From UBA1181 sp963619325 (lineage in GTDB: Bacteria > Bacteroidota > Bacteroidia > Bacteroidales > Paludibacteraceae): a stretch of DNA of 51,876 nt. The notes under the pieces were generated by a model. The model was not told where the DNA came from. It did not search any database and saw nothing but the letters and a program-made list of their open reading frames with translations. A program made the position numbers and the translations under genes. The stretch's first letter is position 1, and the number at the start of each line of letters is the position of its first letter. The stretch spans positions 1 through 51,876 of the forward strand of contig CAVEVQ010000018.1 of NCBI GenBank assembly GCA_963619325.1. Reading direction: 5' to 3'. Positions 17,043 through 25,885 of this stretch are shown in pieces.

Positions 17043-17603
17043 ATGGAGAAGATGATTGTGGTGTCTGCCCCCTCTGGATCTGGCAAGAGTACGCTTATCA
17101 ACTATTTAATGACGCAGTTTTCAAATCTTGAGTTTTCAATCTCGGCAACCAGCCGTTCCCCTCGGGGAGAAGAAAAAAACGGTGTGGAATACTATTTTTT
17201 AACTCCTGAAGAGTTCAGAAAGAAGATTGAGGGTGGAGAGTTTCTGGAGTATGAAGAGGTTTACAAGGATAAGTTCTATGGCACTTTAAAGAGTGAAGTA
17301 TCACGCATTAACGGCAAAGGGAATGTAGTCATTTTTGATGTCGATGTAGTAGGAGGTTGCAACATAAAAAAGATGTATGGGGACAACGCTTTGTCTATTT
17401 TTATTATGCCTCCGTCTGTTAATGCCTTGAAAGAGAGACTTTTAAAACGAGCTACGGATTCTTTGGAAGTGATTAACGATCGGGTTGAAAAGGCTTCTCA
17501 AGAGATGACATTTGCTCCTCGTTTTGATAGAATTGTCGTGAATGATGATTTGGAAAGCACGAAAGGATTGATGAAGAAAATAGTAGGGGAGTTTATTGAA
17601 TAA
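17043..17603 (+). CDS. gmk: Guanylate kinase
   Basis: Phosphorylates GMP to GDP. The P-loop is APSGSGKST near residue 9; SATSRSPRGEEKNGVEYYF is the GMP-binding region and EYEEVYKDKFYGT the following lid. 186 residues from the ATG at 17043, 14 nt after yicC. A TTG two codons earlier (17037) is in frame but less likely as the start. Length is close to the usual 190-205. Confidence 0.96.
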   Translation: MEKMIVVSAPSGSGKSTLINYLMTQFSNLEFSISATSRSPRGEEKNGVEYYFLTPEEFRKKIEGGEFLEYEEVYKDKFYGTLKSEVSRINGKGNVVIFDVDVVGGCNIKKMYGDNALSIFIMPPSVNALKERLLKRATDSLEVINDRVEKASQEMTFAPRFDRIVVNDDLESTKGLMKKIVGEFIE

Positions 17604-17632
17604 CTTAAATATTTGATTATCAATTTATTGAT

Positions 17633-18217
17633 ATGAAAAAGGTAGCACTTTTCTTCGGGTCGTTCAATCCAATTCACAATGGACATTTAATTTTAGCCAA
17701 TTACATAGCAGAATATTGTGACGTGGATGAGGTTCTTTTTATTGTGTCGCCTCAGAATCCTTTCAAACAGGATAAACATCTTTTGTCAGACGATTTACGT
17801 TTACAGATGGTTAAAACAGCGATTGCTGATTACCCCAAATTTGCAGTGTCTGACGTGGAGTTCTGTCTGCCAAAACCTTCCTACACCATTGATACTCTGA
17901 TAGAGTTGAGACGACAAGATCATAAGTCTCAGTTTGTCTTGATTATTGGAGGAGATAATCTTCAAAGTTTTTCAAAATGGAGAAATGCGGATGCTATTAC
18001 AGAAATGTGTGAGGTTTGGGTCTACCCAAGACCAAATTACAGTTTGCCTGATGTGTCATTGGGTGGTCGGGTAAGGATATTGGAAGACGCCCCGATGGTT
18101 GAAGTGTCGTCGACGGTGATTCGAAGGGCTAAGCGAGAAGGAAAAGATTTGCGATACTTCCTTCCTCTGAAGGTTTGGCAAATGATGCCTGAAAATGCGG
18201 ATGCATACACCGAGTGA
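17633..18217 (+). CDS. nadD: Nicotinate-nucleotide adenylyltransferase
   Basis: Makes nicotinic acid adenine dinucleotide in NAD synthesis. 194 residues with the nucleotidyltransferase motif FFGSFNPIHNGHL (the H..GH pair) at the N-terminus and VSSTVIRRAKREG (the ISSTxIR motif) near the C-terminus. It follows gmk by 29 nt and completes the yicC-gmk-nadD operon. ATG start at 17633. Confidence 0.95.
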   Translation: MKKVALFFGSFNPIHNGHLILANYIAEYCDVDEVLFIVSPQNPFKQDKHLLSDDLRLQMVKTAIADYPKFAVSDVEFCLPKPSYTIDTLIELRRQDHKSQFVLIIGGDNLQSFSKWRNADAITEMCEVWVYPRPNYSLPDVSLGGRVRILEDAPMVEVSSTVIRRAKREGKDLRYFLPLKVWQMMPENADAYTE

Positions 18218-18346
18218 AAAGAAAAATAAGTTGATAGCACTGATTTTTTTATAAAAAAAGTTTAAAATCAAATATAACCATTATTTTTGCATTTCCTATT
18301 TTCATTGGAATTTGTGGTCAGAAAATAAAAAATAAATAAAAATAAA

Positions 18347-19024
18347 ATGGCAAAGAAACAACAAGAGGAGACTCAGACCGTGTTTGAAGACATGGATGTT
18401 GCGTTGAACAAAGGAGAGGCGTTCATTGAGACACACCAAAGTAAGATTTTCATTGGATTGGCGATTATTGCTGTCGTGGTAGTAGGAATCATCTGTTTCA
18501 AAAGTTTCTATTTAGAACCGCGTAGCGAGGAAGCTAAGGAGAGCATTTTCGCCGCAGAGCAGATTTTTGCTATGGATTCGTTCCAGTTGGCTTTGGATGG
18601 AAACGCTGAGATTATGGGATTTTTGGACATCATTGATGAGTATGGTTCAACAGACGCAGGAAATCTTGCCAAAGCATACGCAGGTTTGTGCTACAAGCAG
18701 TTGGGCGACAACGAGAGTGCCATTGAGTATTTGAGTAAATTCTCTGCGGACGATAAAACTGTACAACCTGCCATCTATGGAGCAATTGCTGATGCTTATT
18801 GGGATATGAATAATACAGACAAGGCGATTTCTTACTATGAGAAGGCCATCAAGAACGGAAACGAGATGATTGCGCCTTTCTATGGGAAAAGAGAAGCGAT
18901 GCTGTATCTTTCTTTAAATCAGAATGATAAGGCATTGGAAGTGTTGAAGAACATTGAAAAGAAGTATCCGAACTTCACAGAGATGAGTGAGGTGAAGAAG
19001 TTCATTGAGTTTGCTTCAAAGTAA
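18347..19024 (+). CDS. Membrane-anchored TPR protein
   Basis: 225 residues. A polar N-terminal 30 residues is followed by one transmembrane helix (about 34-51, IFIGLAIIAVVVVGIICF) and a C-terminal domain with TPR-like units (AYAGLCYKQLGDNESAIEYL, AIADAYWDMNNTDKAISYYE). The layout resembles the YfgM-like periplasmic TPR proteins. It is preceded by a TATTTTTG -7 element at 18282-18289 and is followed after 35 nt by ribH, probably in one transcript. Confidence 0.8.
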   Translation: MAKKQQEETQTVFEDMDVALNKGEAFIETHQSKIFIGLAIIAVVVVGIICFKSFYLEPRSEEAKESIFAAEQIFAMDSFQLALDGNAEIMGFLDIIDEYGSTDAGNLAKAYAGLCYKQLGDNESAIEYLSKFSADDKTVQPAIYGAIADAYWDMNNTDKAISYYEKAIKNGNEMIAPFYGKREAMLYLSLNQNDKALEVLKNIEKKYPNFTEMSEVKKFIEFASK

Positions 19025-19059
19025 TTTGATAGTACTTCAAAAAGTATAAAATTTGATTT

Positions 19060-19560
19060 ATGGCAACAGTCGATTTATCGAAGTATGACATAAACTCTGT
19101 ACCAAGTGCCAAGAATATGGCATTTGGTATAGTTGTTTCAGATTGGAATGATAAGATTACGCACAGTATGTTGAAAGGTGCGTATGACACATTGGTGAAG
19201 CATGGCGCGGAAGAGGACGACATACTTGTTTTTCATGTTCCAGGCAGTTTTGAATTGGTCAACGCAAGTTCCAAACTGATGGAGATTGAAGGTTTGAATG
19301 CGATCATTGCTTTAGGATGTGTAGTTAGAGGAGGAACGCCCCATTTCGACTATGTCTGTGAGGGTGTAACGAATGGTTTAGCAAAGTTGAATTCAGAAGG
19401 CGATATTCCTGTAATATTCGGACTTTTGACGACTGATGATATGAAGCAAGCAGAAGATCGTGCGGGTGGTGTGTTAGGAAACAAAGGAACGGAAGCCGCA
19501 GTAACCGCTATCAAGATGGCAGATTTTCATAAACAGGTGGATGGTATGTTAGAAGACTAA
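19060..19560 (+). CDS. ribH: 6,7-dimethyl-8-ribityllumazine synthase
   Basis: Penultimate enzyme of riboflavin synthesis. 166 residues with AFGIVVSDWND at the substrate site, VPGSFELVNASSKL, ALGCVVRGGTPHFDYVCEGV and PVIFGLLTTDDMKQAEDRAGG, the conserved run that includes the phosphate-binding part of the active site. Normal length. No other riboflavin gene is nearby. ATG start at 19060. Confidence 0.96.
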   Translation: MATVDLSKYDINSVPSAKNMAFGIVVSDWNDKITHSMLKGAYDTLVKHGAEEDDILVFHVPGSFELVNASSKLMEIEGLNAIIALGCVVRGGTPHFDYVCEGVTNGLAKLNSEGDIPVIFGLLTTDDMKQAEDRAGGVLGNKGTEAAVTAIKMADFHKQVDGMLED

Positions 19561-19599
19561 ATTTTTTTGATTTATCGGACAGCAGATTTAAGAATAGAA

Positions 19600-19630
19600 A
19601 AAGCCGACTCATTCATCGTGAGTCGGCTTT
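19600..19630. terminator. Hairpin after ribH
   Basis: A 12-bp perfect stem (19600-19611 with 19619-19630, loop of 7) lies 40 nt after the ribH stop. The T-run on the plus strand is short (TTT then CG), so it is an adequate rather than ideal terminator. AAAAA in front of the stem would give a T-run in the minus direction. Confidence 0.7.
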
Positions 19631-19704
19631 CGTGTTATATAACTATCTGATAACCATGTTGTTATAATAATATTAATTTTTTTATAAAAAAATCTGCCTA
19701 ATTC

Positions 19705-19736
19705 TTTGGTACTTTCCCCACAAACACCTACCTTTG
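19705..19736 (+). promoter_or_regulatory. Promoter of the tRNA-Tyr/tRNA-Gly pair
   Basis: TTTG (19705-19708), 20 nt, TACCTTTG (19729-19736): an exact Bacteroidetes consensus, ending 16 nt before the first tRNA base. Confidence 0.85.
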
Positions 19737-19752
19737 CAACGTCAAAAACAAA

Positions 19753-19835
19753 GGGCGTGTACCAGAGTGGCCAAATGGGGCAGACTGTAAATCTGCTGGT
19801 TTCTACCTTCGGTGGTTCGAATCCATCCGCGCCCA
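19753..19835 (+). tRNA. tRNA-Tyr (GTA)
   Basis: 83-nt type II tRNA with a long variable arm. The acceptor stem pairs GGGCGTG with CGCGCCC, the anticodon loop CTGTAAATC gives anticodon GTA, and the T-loop is TTCGAAT. The discriminator base is A and CCA is not encoded. Confidence 0.95.
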
Positions 19836-19845
19836 CTTTTCTATC

Positions 19846-19918
19846 GCGGAAGTAGCTCAGTTGGTAGAGCATCAGCCTTCCAAGCTGAGGGTCGCGAGTT
19901 CGAACCTCGTTTTCCGCT
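19846..19918 (+). tRNA. tRNA-Gly (TCC)
   Basis: 73-nt tRNA ten bases after tRNA-Tyr. The acceptor stem pairs GCGGAAG with TTTCCGC (one G-T pair), the anticodon loop CTTCCAA gives TCC, and the T-loop is TTCGAAC. CCA is not encoded. Confidence 0.95.
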
Positions 19919-19920
19919 CT

Positions 19921-19953
19921 AAGAAAGGTCTCTTGTAGGCCTTTCTTTTTTTT
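19921..19953 (+). terminator. Rho-independent terminator of the tRNA transcript
   Basis: A 10-bp stem (19921-19930 with 19938-19947, one G-T pair) runs into a long T-run directly after tRNA-Gly. Confidence 0.85.
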
Positions 19954-19975
19954 ATAACTTGTTGGAATTTTTAGG

Positions 19976-20006
19976 TTGTGAATGATAAAAACTAATTGTA
20001 TCTTTG
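19976..20006 (+). promoter_or_regulatory. Promoter of tig
   Basis: TTG (19976-19978), 20 nt, TATCTTTG (19999-20006): a close match to the Bacteroidetes consensus, 42 nt before the tig ATG. Confidence 0.8.
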
Positions 20007-20048
20007 CAATCCAACAAAAATGTATTGTAACAAAATATTGTTTTTCGG

Positions 20049-21422
20049 ATGAATATTGAAAGAAAAAACATTGACGCAGTCAATGCAACGATTAAGATTT
20101 CGCTCGGTAAAAGCGACTACCAAGATGGTGTTGATAAAATCCTCCGCTCTTACAAGAAACAAGCGAATATTCCTGGATTTCGCCCAGGTTTTGCTCCTAT
20201 GGGATTGATTGTAAGACAGTTTGGAAAACAGGCAAAGGCTGAGCAGTTAGACAAGCTCGTCTCAGAGTCTTTGTTCAAATATATTGAGGATAACAAAATC
20301 AAGGTTTTAGGTGAACCTCTCCCTAATCGTACTGAGCAAGACGCTATTGATTTCGATAAACAAGAAGATTTCGAGTTCAATTTCGACATTGCTGTTGAAC
20401 CAGAGTTCAATGTTGACGTTAATAATAAGTCTCTTCCTTACTATGAGATCGCTGTTACTGACGAGATGATTGATAACACAATCAAACAATATAAGAGTCG
20501 TTACGGTGTTCGTTCTGAAGGCGAAGATGTTCAGGAGAACGATGTCGTTAAGGGGCAACTCGTAGAAATGCGCACAAAAACTAAGCCTAAAGAGGACGGT
20601 ATCGTCATTGAAGAGGCAGTTCTTTGTCCTAAATATTTCAAAGATGACGAGCAAAAGGCTCTTTTGTTAGGTGTGAAGTTGAATGGTCATGCTAACTTTA
20701 ATCCAAACAAAGCATATGCGGGTAGCGATGTTGAGTTGGCTTCTCTTTTGAAAATCAGTAAAGAAGAAGCAGTTAAGGTAACTTCTGACTTTAAGTTCAC
20801 TGTAAAGAGTATTAGCAGATATACAGATGCAGAGGTCAACCAGGAGTTGTTCGACAAGGTATTTGGAGAAGGCGCTGTCAAGAGTGAGGAAGAGTTTAAA
20901 AACAAAATCAAGGACAATATGGTTTCTGCTTTTTCTCAGGATGCGGACTATAAGTTGTTCTTAGATACTAAGTTGGCTCTCTTAAAGGATTTGGAGAACG
21001 TTCAATTCCCAGATGACTTTTTGAAGCGTTGGGTTCTTGAGACCAATAAGGATATGAAGACCGAAGATTTGGACAAACAGTATCCTGCGATGTTGAATGA
21101 CTTGAAGTGGCACATCATCAAGAGAAAATTCTCGGAGTCTAACAACTTGAAAGTAGAGAGGGATGATGTAGAGTCGTATGCAAAGAAAGTTGCTCAGGCT
21201 CAGTTCGCTCAGTATGGTATGTCAGAGGTTCCTGCAGATGTTTTAGAGAACTATACGAAGGAGATGTTCAAGAAGAAGGAGTACATTGATCGTTTGGTTG
21301 ATCAGGCTCTTGATGAGAAGATGATGACGAAGGTAAAGGATTTAGTAACGTTGGACAAGAAGAGTGTTTCTATGGATGAGTTCAACAAATTGTTCCAAGA
21401 ACAGAATCAGGCAGCTCTCTAA
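20049..21422 (+). CDS. tig: Trigger factor
   Basis: Ribosome-associated chaperone that meets nascent chains. 457 residues: an N-terminal ribosome-binding domain (about 1-115, with the signature IPGFRPGFAPMGLIVRQFGK), a divergent FKBP-type domain (about 150-250) and a C-terminal helical chaperone domain. The FKBP part lacks an obvious match to the usual active-site block, so isomerase activity is uncertain. It has its own promoter and terminator and lies just before clpP-clpX, the usual order. Confidence 0.93.
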   Translation: MNIERKNIDAVNATIKISLGKSDYQDGVDKILRSYKKQANIPGFRPGFAPMGLIVRQFGKQAKAEQLDKLVSESLFKYIEDNKIKVLGEPLPNRTEQDAIDFDKQEDFEFNFDIAVEPEFNVDVNNKSLPYYEIAVTDEMIDNTIKQYKSRYGVRSEGEDVQENDVVKGQLVEMRTKTKPKEDGIVIEEAVLCPKYFKDDEQKALLLGVKLNGHANFNPNKAYAGSDVELASLLKISKEEAVKVTSDFKFTVKSISRYTDAEVNQELFDKVFGEGAVKSEEEFKNKIKDNMVSAFSQDADYKLFLDTKLALLKDLENVQFPDDFLKRWVLETNKDMKTEDLDKQYPAMLNDLKWHIIKRKFSESNNLKVERDDVESYAKKVAQAQFAQYGMSEVPADVLENYTKEMFKKKEYIDRLVDQALDEKMMTKVKDLVTLDKKSVSMDEFNKLFQEQNQAAL

Positions 21423-21460
21423 TTAAATCTAATTATTCATAATAATTGATGATTTTACAC

Positions 21461-21494
21461 TCCCTGGCGTTAACCTTAGCGTCAGGGATTTTTT
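21461..21494 (+). terminator. Rho-independent terminator of tig
   Basis: A 9-bp stem (21461-21469 with 21480-21488, one G-T pair) is followed by TTTTTT, 38 nt after the tig stop. Confidence 0.9.
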
Positions 21495-21527
21495 CTTGTT
21501 CTTAATCTAATTTTTACGATAGTAGTC

Positions 21528-21559
21528 TTGCACAATTAGAAAAGAATGTATTAACTTTA
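21528..21559 (+). promoter_or_regulatory. Likely promoter of clpP-clpX
   Basis: TTG (21528-21530), 21 nt, TAACTTTA (21552-21559), one mismatch from TAnnTTTG, 65 nt before the clpP ATG. No heat-shock element of a known type is visible. Confidence 0.55.
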
Positions 21560-21624
21560 TTCTTGAAAAAGAAGAGACGTAGAAATATCTACTGTTTTTA
21601 AGAAACGAAAGTATACAAAATAAT

Positions 21625-22317
21625 ATGAGTAACGATTTTAGAAAATACGCGGTGGGTCATTTAGGAATGAATGGACTTGCTATTGACCAGTATACTGCGG
21701 CTGTATCTTCAAATATTAAGGCTGAATACAACTATATTTCTCCAAGTATTTTGGAAGAGCGTCAGTTGAATATGACGCAGATGGACGTCTTTTCACGTTT
21801 GATGATGGATCGTATCATTTTCTTAGGTACGGAGATTAACGATTATACGGCAAATGTGATACAAGCGCAGTTGCTCTATTTGGATTCTGCCGATCCGGGT
21901 AAGGATATTTCGATATATTTGAATTCCCCTGGCGGTTCCGTTTATGCTGGATTGGGTATTTATGATACGATGCAGTATATTAGCTGTGATGTCGCTACAA
22001 TATGTACAGGAATGGCTGCATCTATGGCTGCGGTGTTGCTAGTGGCAGGAACTAAGGGCAAACGCTCGGCTTTGAAGCATGGTCGCGTGATGATTCATCA
22101 ACCAATGGGAGGAGCGCAGGGACAAGCCTCAGATATTGAGATCACGGCTCGTGAGATTCAGAAGTTGAAGAAAGAGCTCTACACAATCATAGCGGACCAT
22201 TCAGGAAACTCGTTTGAGAAGATTGAAAAAGACTCTGATCGAGACTACTGGATGATTGCCGACGAAGCAAAAGAATACGGAATGATTGACGAAGTTTTGG
22301 TACGCTCAAAGAAGTAA
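21625..22317 (+). CDS. clpP: ATP-dependent Clp protease proteolytic subunit
   Basis: Serine protease barrel that degrades substrates unfolded by ClpX. 230 residues with the catalytic serine S133 (GMAASMAAVLL) and histidine H158 (HGRVMIHQPMGG), and the substrate-channel stretch YLNSPGGSVYAGLGIYDTM. The N-terminus is about 30 residues longer than the mature enzyme of other bacteria and may be processed. clpX starts 4 nt after its stop. ATG start at 21625. Confidence 0.96.
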   Translation: MSNDFRKYAVGHLGMNGLAIDQYTAAVSSNIKAEYNYISPSILEERQLNMTQMDVFSRLMMDRIIFLGTEINDYTANVIQAQLLYLDSADPGKDISIYLNSPGGSVYAGLGIYDTMQYISCDVATICTGMAASMAAVLLVAGTKGKRSALKHGRVMIHQPMGGAQGQASDIEITAREIQKLKKELYTIIADHSGNSFEKIEKDSDRDYWMIADEAKEYGMIDEVLVRSKK

Positions 22318-22321
22318 TGAT

Positions 22322-23554
22322 ATGGCGAAAAAAACGGACGAGAAGTGCAGTTTTTGCGGTCGTAGTGCGCAGAATGTTCGCCTAATGATTTCAGGGGTGG
22401 ATGGTGCGTTCATTTGTAGTGAATGTGTAGAGAAGGCAGAAGAAATTGTGAGGATGAATCGACAGACTTGTGCTAATCCTGTAAATTCTCTATCGGAAGT
22501 GCCTAAACCCATAGAAATCAAAGATTTTTTAGATAAATATGTGATTGGTCAAGACAATGCCAAAAAGACTTTATCGGTAGCAGTTTACAATCATTATAAG
22601 CGATTGTTGCAGAAAGTTGCCGATGATGATGTGGAGATTGAAAAGTCTAACATCATTATGGTAGGGGCGACAGGAACGGGAAAGACTTTGTTGGCGAAGA
22701 CGGTTGCAAGGTTGTTGAAAGTGCCTTTTGCCATCGTAGATGCCACTGTTTTAACAGAGGCAGGATATGTTGGTGAAGATATAGAGAGTATTTTGACACG
22801 CTTGTTGCAGGCTGCCGACTATGATGTTGAGTTAGCTCAACGGGGAATTGTGTTCATTGACGAGATTGATAAAATTGCGAGAAAAGGAGACAATCCGTCA
22901 ATCACGAGAGATGTAAGTGGAGAAGGAGTTCAGCAGGGACTATTGAAGTTGTTGGAGGGTTCTATAGTGAATGTGCCGCCACAAGGAGGACGCAAGCACC
23001 CAGACCAGAAGATGATTCCTGTAGACACGAAGAACATTCTTTTTATTTGTGGAGGAGCGTTTGATGGCATAGAGCAGCGCATTGCGCATCGTTTGAATAC
23101 GAAGGTGATGGGTTATGCGGCATCCAAGTTGCAAAACACAGTGGATATGAACAACTTGATGCAGTATATTACTCCAAAAGATTTGAAATCATACGGATTG
23201 ATTCCAGAGATTATAGGTCGATTGCCGTTGTTGTGTTATTTGCAGCAATTAGATCGCGTTGCATTGCGAAATATTCTAACAGAACCTAAAAATTCTATAA
23301 TCAAGCAGTATATCAAGATTTTTGAGATGGATGGAGTAACGCTGTCATTCAACGATGATGTTTTGGATTATATTGTAGATACGGCGATAGAGTTTAAGTT
23401 AGGAGCAAGAGGTTTAAGGTCGATCGTGGAAAGCATAATGTTGGATGTGATGTATGATACGCCGTCCTCGGATAAGAAGGATGTTGCGATTACGTTAGAT
23501 TATGCTAAGGAACGATTGAGAAATATGAATTTTGAGAAAATGCGGGAAGCGTGA
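22322..23554 (+). CDS. clpX: ATP-dependent Clp protease ATP-binding subunit ClpX
   Basis: AAA+ unfoldase of the ClpXP protease. 410 residues from the ATG at 22322; an in-frame TTG at 22286 would overlap clpP and is rejected. The N-terminal zinc-binding domain has CSFCGRS and CSECVEKAE. Walker A is GATGTGKTLLAKT, Walker B is VFIDEIDKIA, and the sensor/arginine region lies near LGARGLRSIVE. It is separated from clpP by 4 nt, so the two are co-translated. Confidence 0.97.
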   Translation: MAKKTDEKCSFCGRSAQNVRLMISGVDGAFICSECVEKAEEIVRMNRQTCANPVNSLSEVPKPIEIKDFLDKYVIGQDNAKKTLSVAVYNHYKRLLQKVADDDVEIEKSNIIMVGATGTGKTLLAKTVARLLKVPFAIVDATVLTEAGYVGEDIESILTRLLQAADYDVELAQRGIVFIDEIDKIARKGDNPSITRDVSGEGVQQGLLKLLEGSIVNVPPQGGRKHPDQKMIPVDTKNILFICGGAFDGIEQRIAHRLNTKVMGYAASKLQNTVDMNNLMQYITPKDLKSYGLIPEIIGRLPLLCYLQQLDRVALRNILTEPKNSIIKQYIKIFEMDGVTLSFNDDVLDYIVDTAIEFKLGARGLRSIVESIMLDVMYDTPSSDKKDVAITLDYAKERLRNMNFEKMREA

Positions 23555-23580
23555 AATTTTGTTAATAATCGAAATAATGC

Positions 23581-23612
23581 TTGTCTGAGTAGTAGAGTTT
23601 TCTCTAAATTTG
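23581..23612 (+). promoter_or_regulatory. Promoter of recQ
   Basis: TTG (23581-23583), 21 nt, TAAATTTG (23605-23612), 41 nt before the recQ ATG. Confidence 0.7.
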
Positions 23613-23653
23613 TGGAAGAAGGATTGAAGTGAGTTGAGGAAAAACATTTGCGT

Positions 23654-25852
23654 ATGAAGAAAGGGGATACATTAGTCGAACAATTGAAATTGCATTTTGG
23701 CTTTGATTTTTTTAAAGGAAATCAAGAGTCCATAGTGCGGAGTGTGCTTTCGGGGAAAGACACGTTTGTGTTGATGCCTACGGGAAGCGGAAAGTCGCTC
23801 TGTTTTCAGTTGCCATCATTGTTAATGGAGGGAACGGCTATTGTCATATCGCCTTTGATTGCCTTGATGAAGAATCAGGTAGATGCGATGCGCAATTTTA
23901 GTGAAGAGGATGGTGTGGCGCATTTCATAAATTCATCCTTGAACAAGGCTTCTATTGAAGCGGTGAAGTCGGATGTGCTGAGTGGAAAGACAAAGTTGCT
24001 TTACGTTGCGCCGGAGTCGTTGACGAAAGAAGAGAATATAGATTTTCTGAAAAATGTCAAGATTTCCTTTTATGCGGTAGACGAGGCTCAGTGTATTTCG
24101 GAGTGGGGGCATGATTTCCGTCCGGAGTATAGGCAGATAAGACCGACGATCAATCAAATTGGACAGACGGTGCCTGTTATTGCGTTGACAGCAAGTGCGA
24201 CGCCTAAGGTGCAGCAAGATATCCAGAAGAACTTAGAGATGGAGGATGCCGCATTTTTCCGGTCTTCGTTTGACAGACCCAACCTCTATTATGAAGTACG
24301 TCCAAAAACGGCGAACATTGACAAAGAAATTGTGAAGTTCATCAAGGCGGAGTCTGGAAAATCGGGTATCGTATATTGTCTGAACAGGAAGAAGGTAGAG
24401 GAGTTGGCTGAAATGCTGACGCTGAATGGAATCAAGGCTTTGCCATATCATGCTGGATTGGATGGAACTATAAGGTCAGACAATCAGGACGCTTTTATTA
24501 TGGAGCGAGTGCAGGTGATAGTGGCGACGATAGCGTTTGGTATGGGGATAGACAAGCCCGATGTACGATTTGTCATTCACTATGATATTCCGAAAAGTTT
24601 GGAGGGGTATTATCAGGAGACAGGGCGAGCTGGACGAGATGGAGGGGAAGCGCGTTGTATTGCGTTCTATTCTAACACCGATTTGCAGAAATTAGAGAAA
24701 TTCACGCAAGGTAAACCTGTGGCGGAGCAAGAGATAGGAAAACTTCTGTTGCAAGACATAGAGCGGTATGCGCAGTCCACTGTATGTCGCCGAAAGGTTC
24801 TATTGCATTATTTCGGAGAAGAATATAAGAAAGATAATTGTGGTAATTGTGATAATTGTTTAAATCCAAAGAAACAAGTGGACGGAAAAGAGTTGTTGTG
24901 TACTGTTTTAGAAACAGTATTGGCTTTGAATGAGAAATTCAAAACGGAGTATGTCATAGATGTAGTCAGAGGAAACGAGACATCTGACATCAAGTCGTTT
25001 GGCCATAACGAGACCATTGAGACATTTGGAGAGGGAAAAGACGAGAGCGAAAAGACGTGGCACAACGTGATAGAGAAGGCGTTGATGCAAAAATACCTTG
25101 TTAAGAATGTTGAAAATTACGGGCTTTTGAAGGTAACCGACGAAGGAAAGGCTTTCTTGAAAAATCCCAAGAAATTTGAAATTGTCAAAGAGGACGATGA
25201 TGAAGATCCTGAAATAGAGGAAGACGTCCAGATGAAGTCGGGTGGACCAAGTGCTGTAGATCCTGTTTTGTTCTCAATGTTGAAAGACTTGAGAAAGAAA
25301 GTATCAAAAAGCACAGGGCTTCCAACATTTGTCATTTTTCAGGATGCTTCGTTGGAGGCGATGGCAACAACATACCCAATAACGATAGAGGAGTTAGGGA
25401 ATGTGCCAGGTGTTGGCATTGGAAAAGCAAAGAAATATGGTGATAAGTTTGTTGCTCTGATCAAGGAACATGTTTTGGAAAACGAGATAGAGCGACCAGA
25501 GGATTTGCGGGTGTTGTCTGTTCCAAAAAAATCAGAAAAGAAAATAGCGATAATTCATGCGATAGACAGAAAGATAGCTTTGGATGACATAGCAGAATCA
25601 CAGGGGATTGATTTTGATGAATTGTTAGATGAGTTAGAGGCTATTGTAAATTCAGGAACAAAAATCAACATTAATTATTTCTTGATGGAAATAATGGATG
25701 AAGATAAGATCAACGACATTTTTGAGTATTTCCGTGATGAGGCGGTTTCCGACGATATACAATCTGCTTTGAGGGAATTAGGAGAAGATGATTACACTGA
25801 GGAGGAAGTTCGTTTAGTACGAATAAAATTTATTTCAGAGGTTGGTAATTAA
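23654..25852 (+). CDS. recQ: ATP-dependent DNA helicase RecQ
   Basis: 3'-5' helicase for recombination and replication repair. 732 residues from the ATG at 23654 (a TTG two codons earlier is less likely). Walker A is MPTGSGKSLCF, the DExH motif reads DEAQCISEWGHDFRPEY, motif VI is GRAGRDGGEARC, then zinc-binding cysteines (CRRK...CGNCDNC), an RQC winged-helix region and a C-terminal HRDC domain (about 545-620). About 100 further residues after HRDC make it longer than E. coli RecQ (about 610). It is followed by purU after 33 nt. Confidence 0.95.
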   Translation: MKKGDTLVEQLKLHFGFDFFKGNQESIVRSVLSGKDTFVLMPTGSGKSLCFQLPSLLMEGTAIVISPLIALMKNQVDAMRNFSEEDGVAHFINSSLNKASIEAVKSDVLSGKTKLLYVAPESLTKEENIDFLKNVKISFYAVDEAQCISEWGHDFRPEYRQIRPTINQIGQTVPVIALTASATPKVQQDIQKNLEMEDAAFFRSSFDRPNLYYEVRPKTANIDKEIVKFIKAESGKSGIVYCLNRKKVEELAEMLTLNGIKALPYHAGLDGTIRSDNQDAFIMERVQVIVATIAFGMGIDKPDVRFVIHYDIPKSLEGYYQETGRAGRDGGEARCIAFYSNTDLQKLEKFTQGKPVAEQEIGKLLLQDIERYAQSTVCRRKVLLHYFGEEYKKDNCGNCDNCLNPKKQVDGKELLCTVLETVLALNEKFKTEYVIDVVRGNETSDIKSFGHNETIETFGEGKDESEKTWHNVIEKALMQKYLVKNVENYGLLKVTDEGKAFLKNPKKFEIVKEDDDEDPEIEEDVQMKSGGPSAVDPVLFSMLKDLRKKVSKSTGLPTFVIFQDASLEAMATTYPITIEELGNVPGVGIGKAKKYGDKFVALIKEHVLENEIERPEDLRVLSVPKKSEKKIAIIHAIDRKIALDDIAESQGIDFDELLDELEAIVNSGTKININYFLMEIMDEDKINDIFEYFRDEAVSDDIQSALRELGEDDYTEEEVRLVRIKFISEVGN

Positions 25853-25885
25853 GAGAAATAACAAATAACGGAAGGAATATATTAA

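Noticed and set aside
19573..19584. Short match (about 9-10 nt around CGGACAGCA) to the terminal inverted repeat
   Set aside because: Too short to count as a third copy; the flanks do not match.
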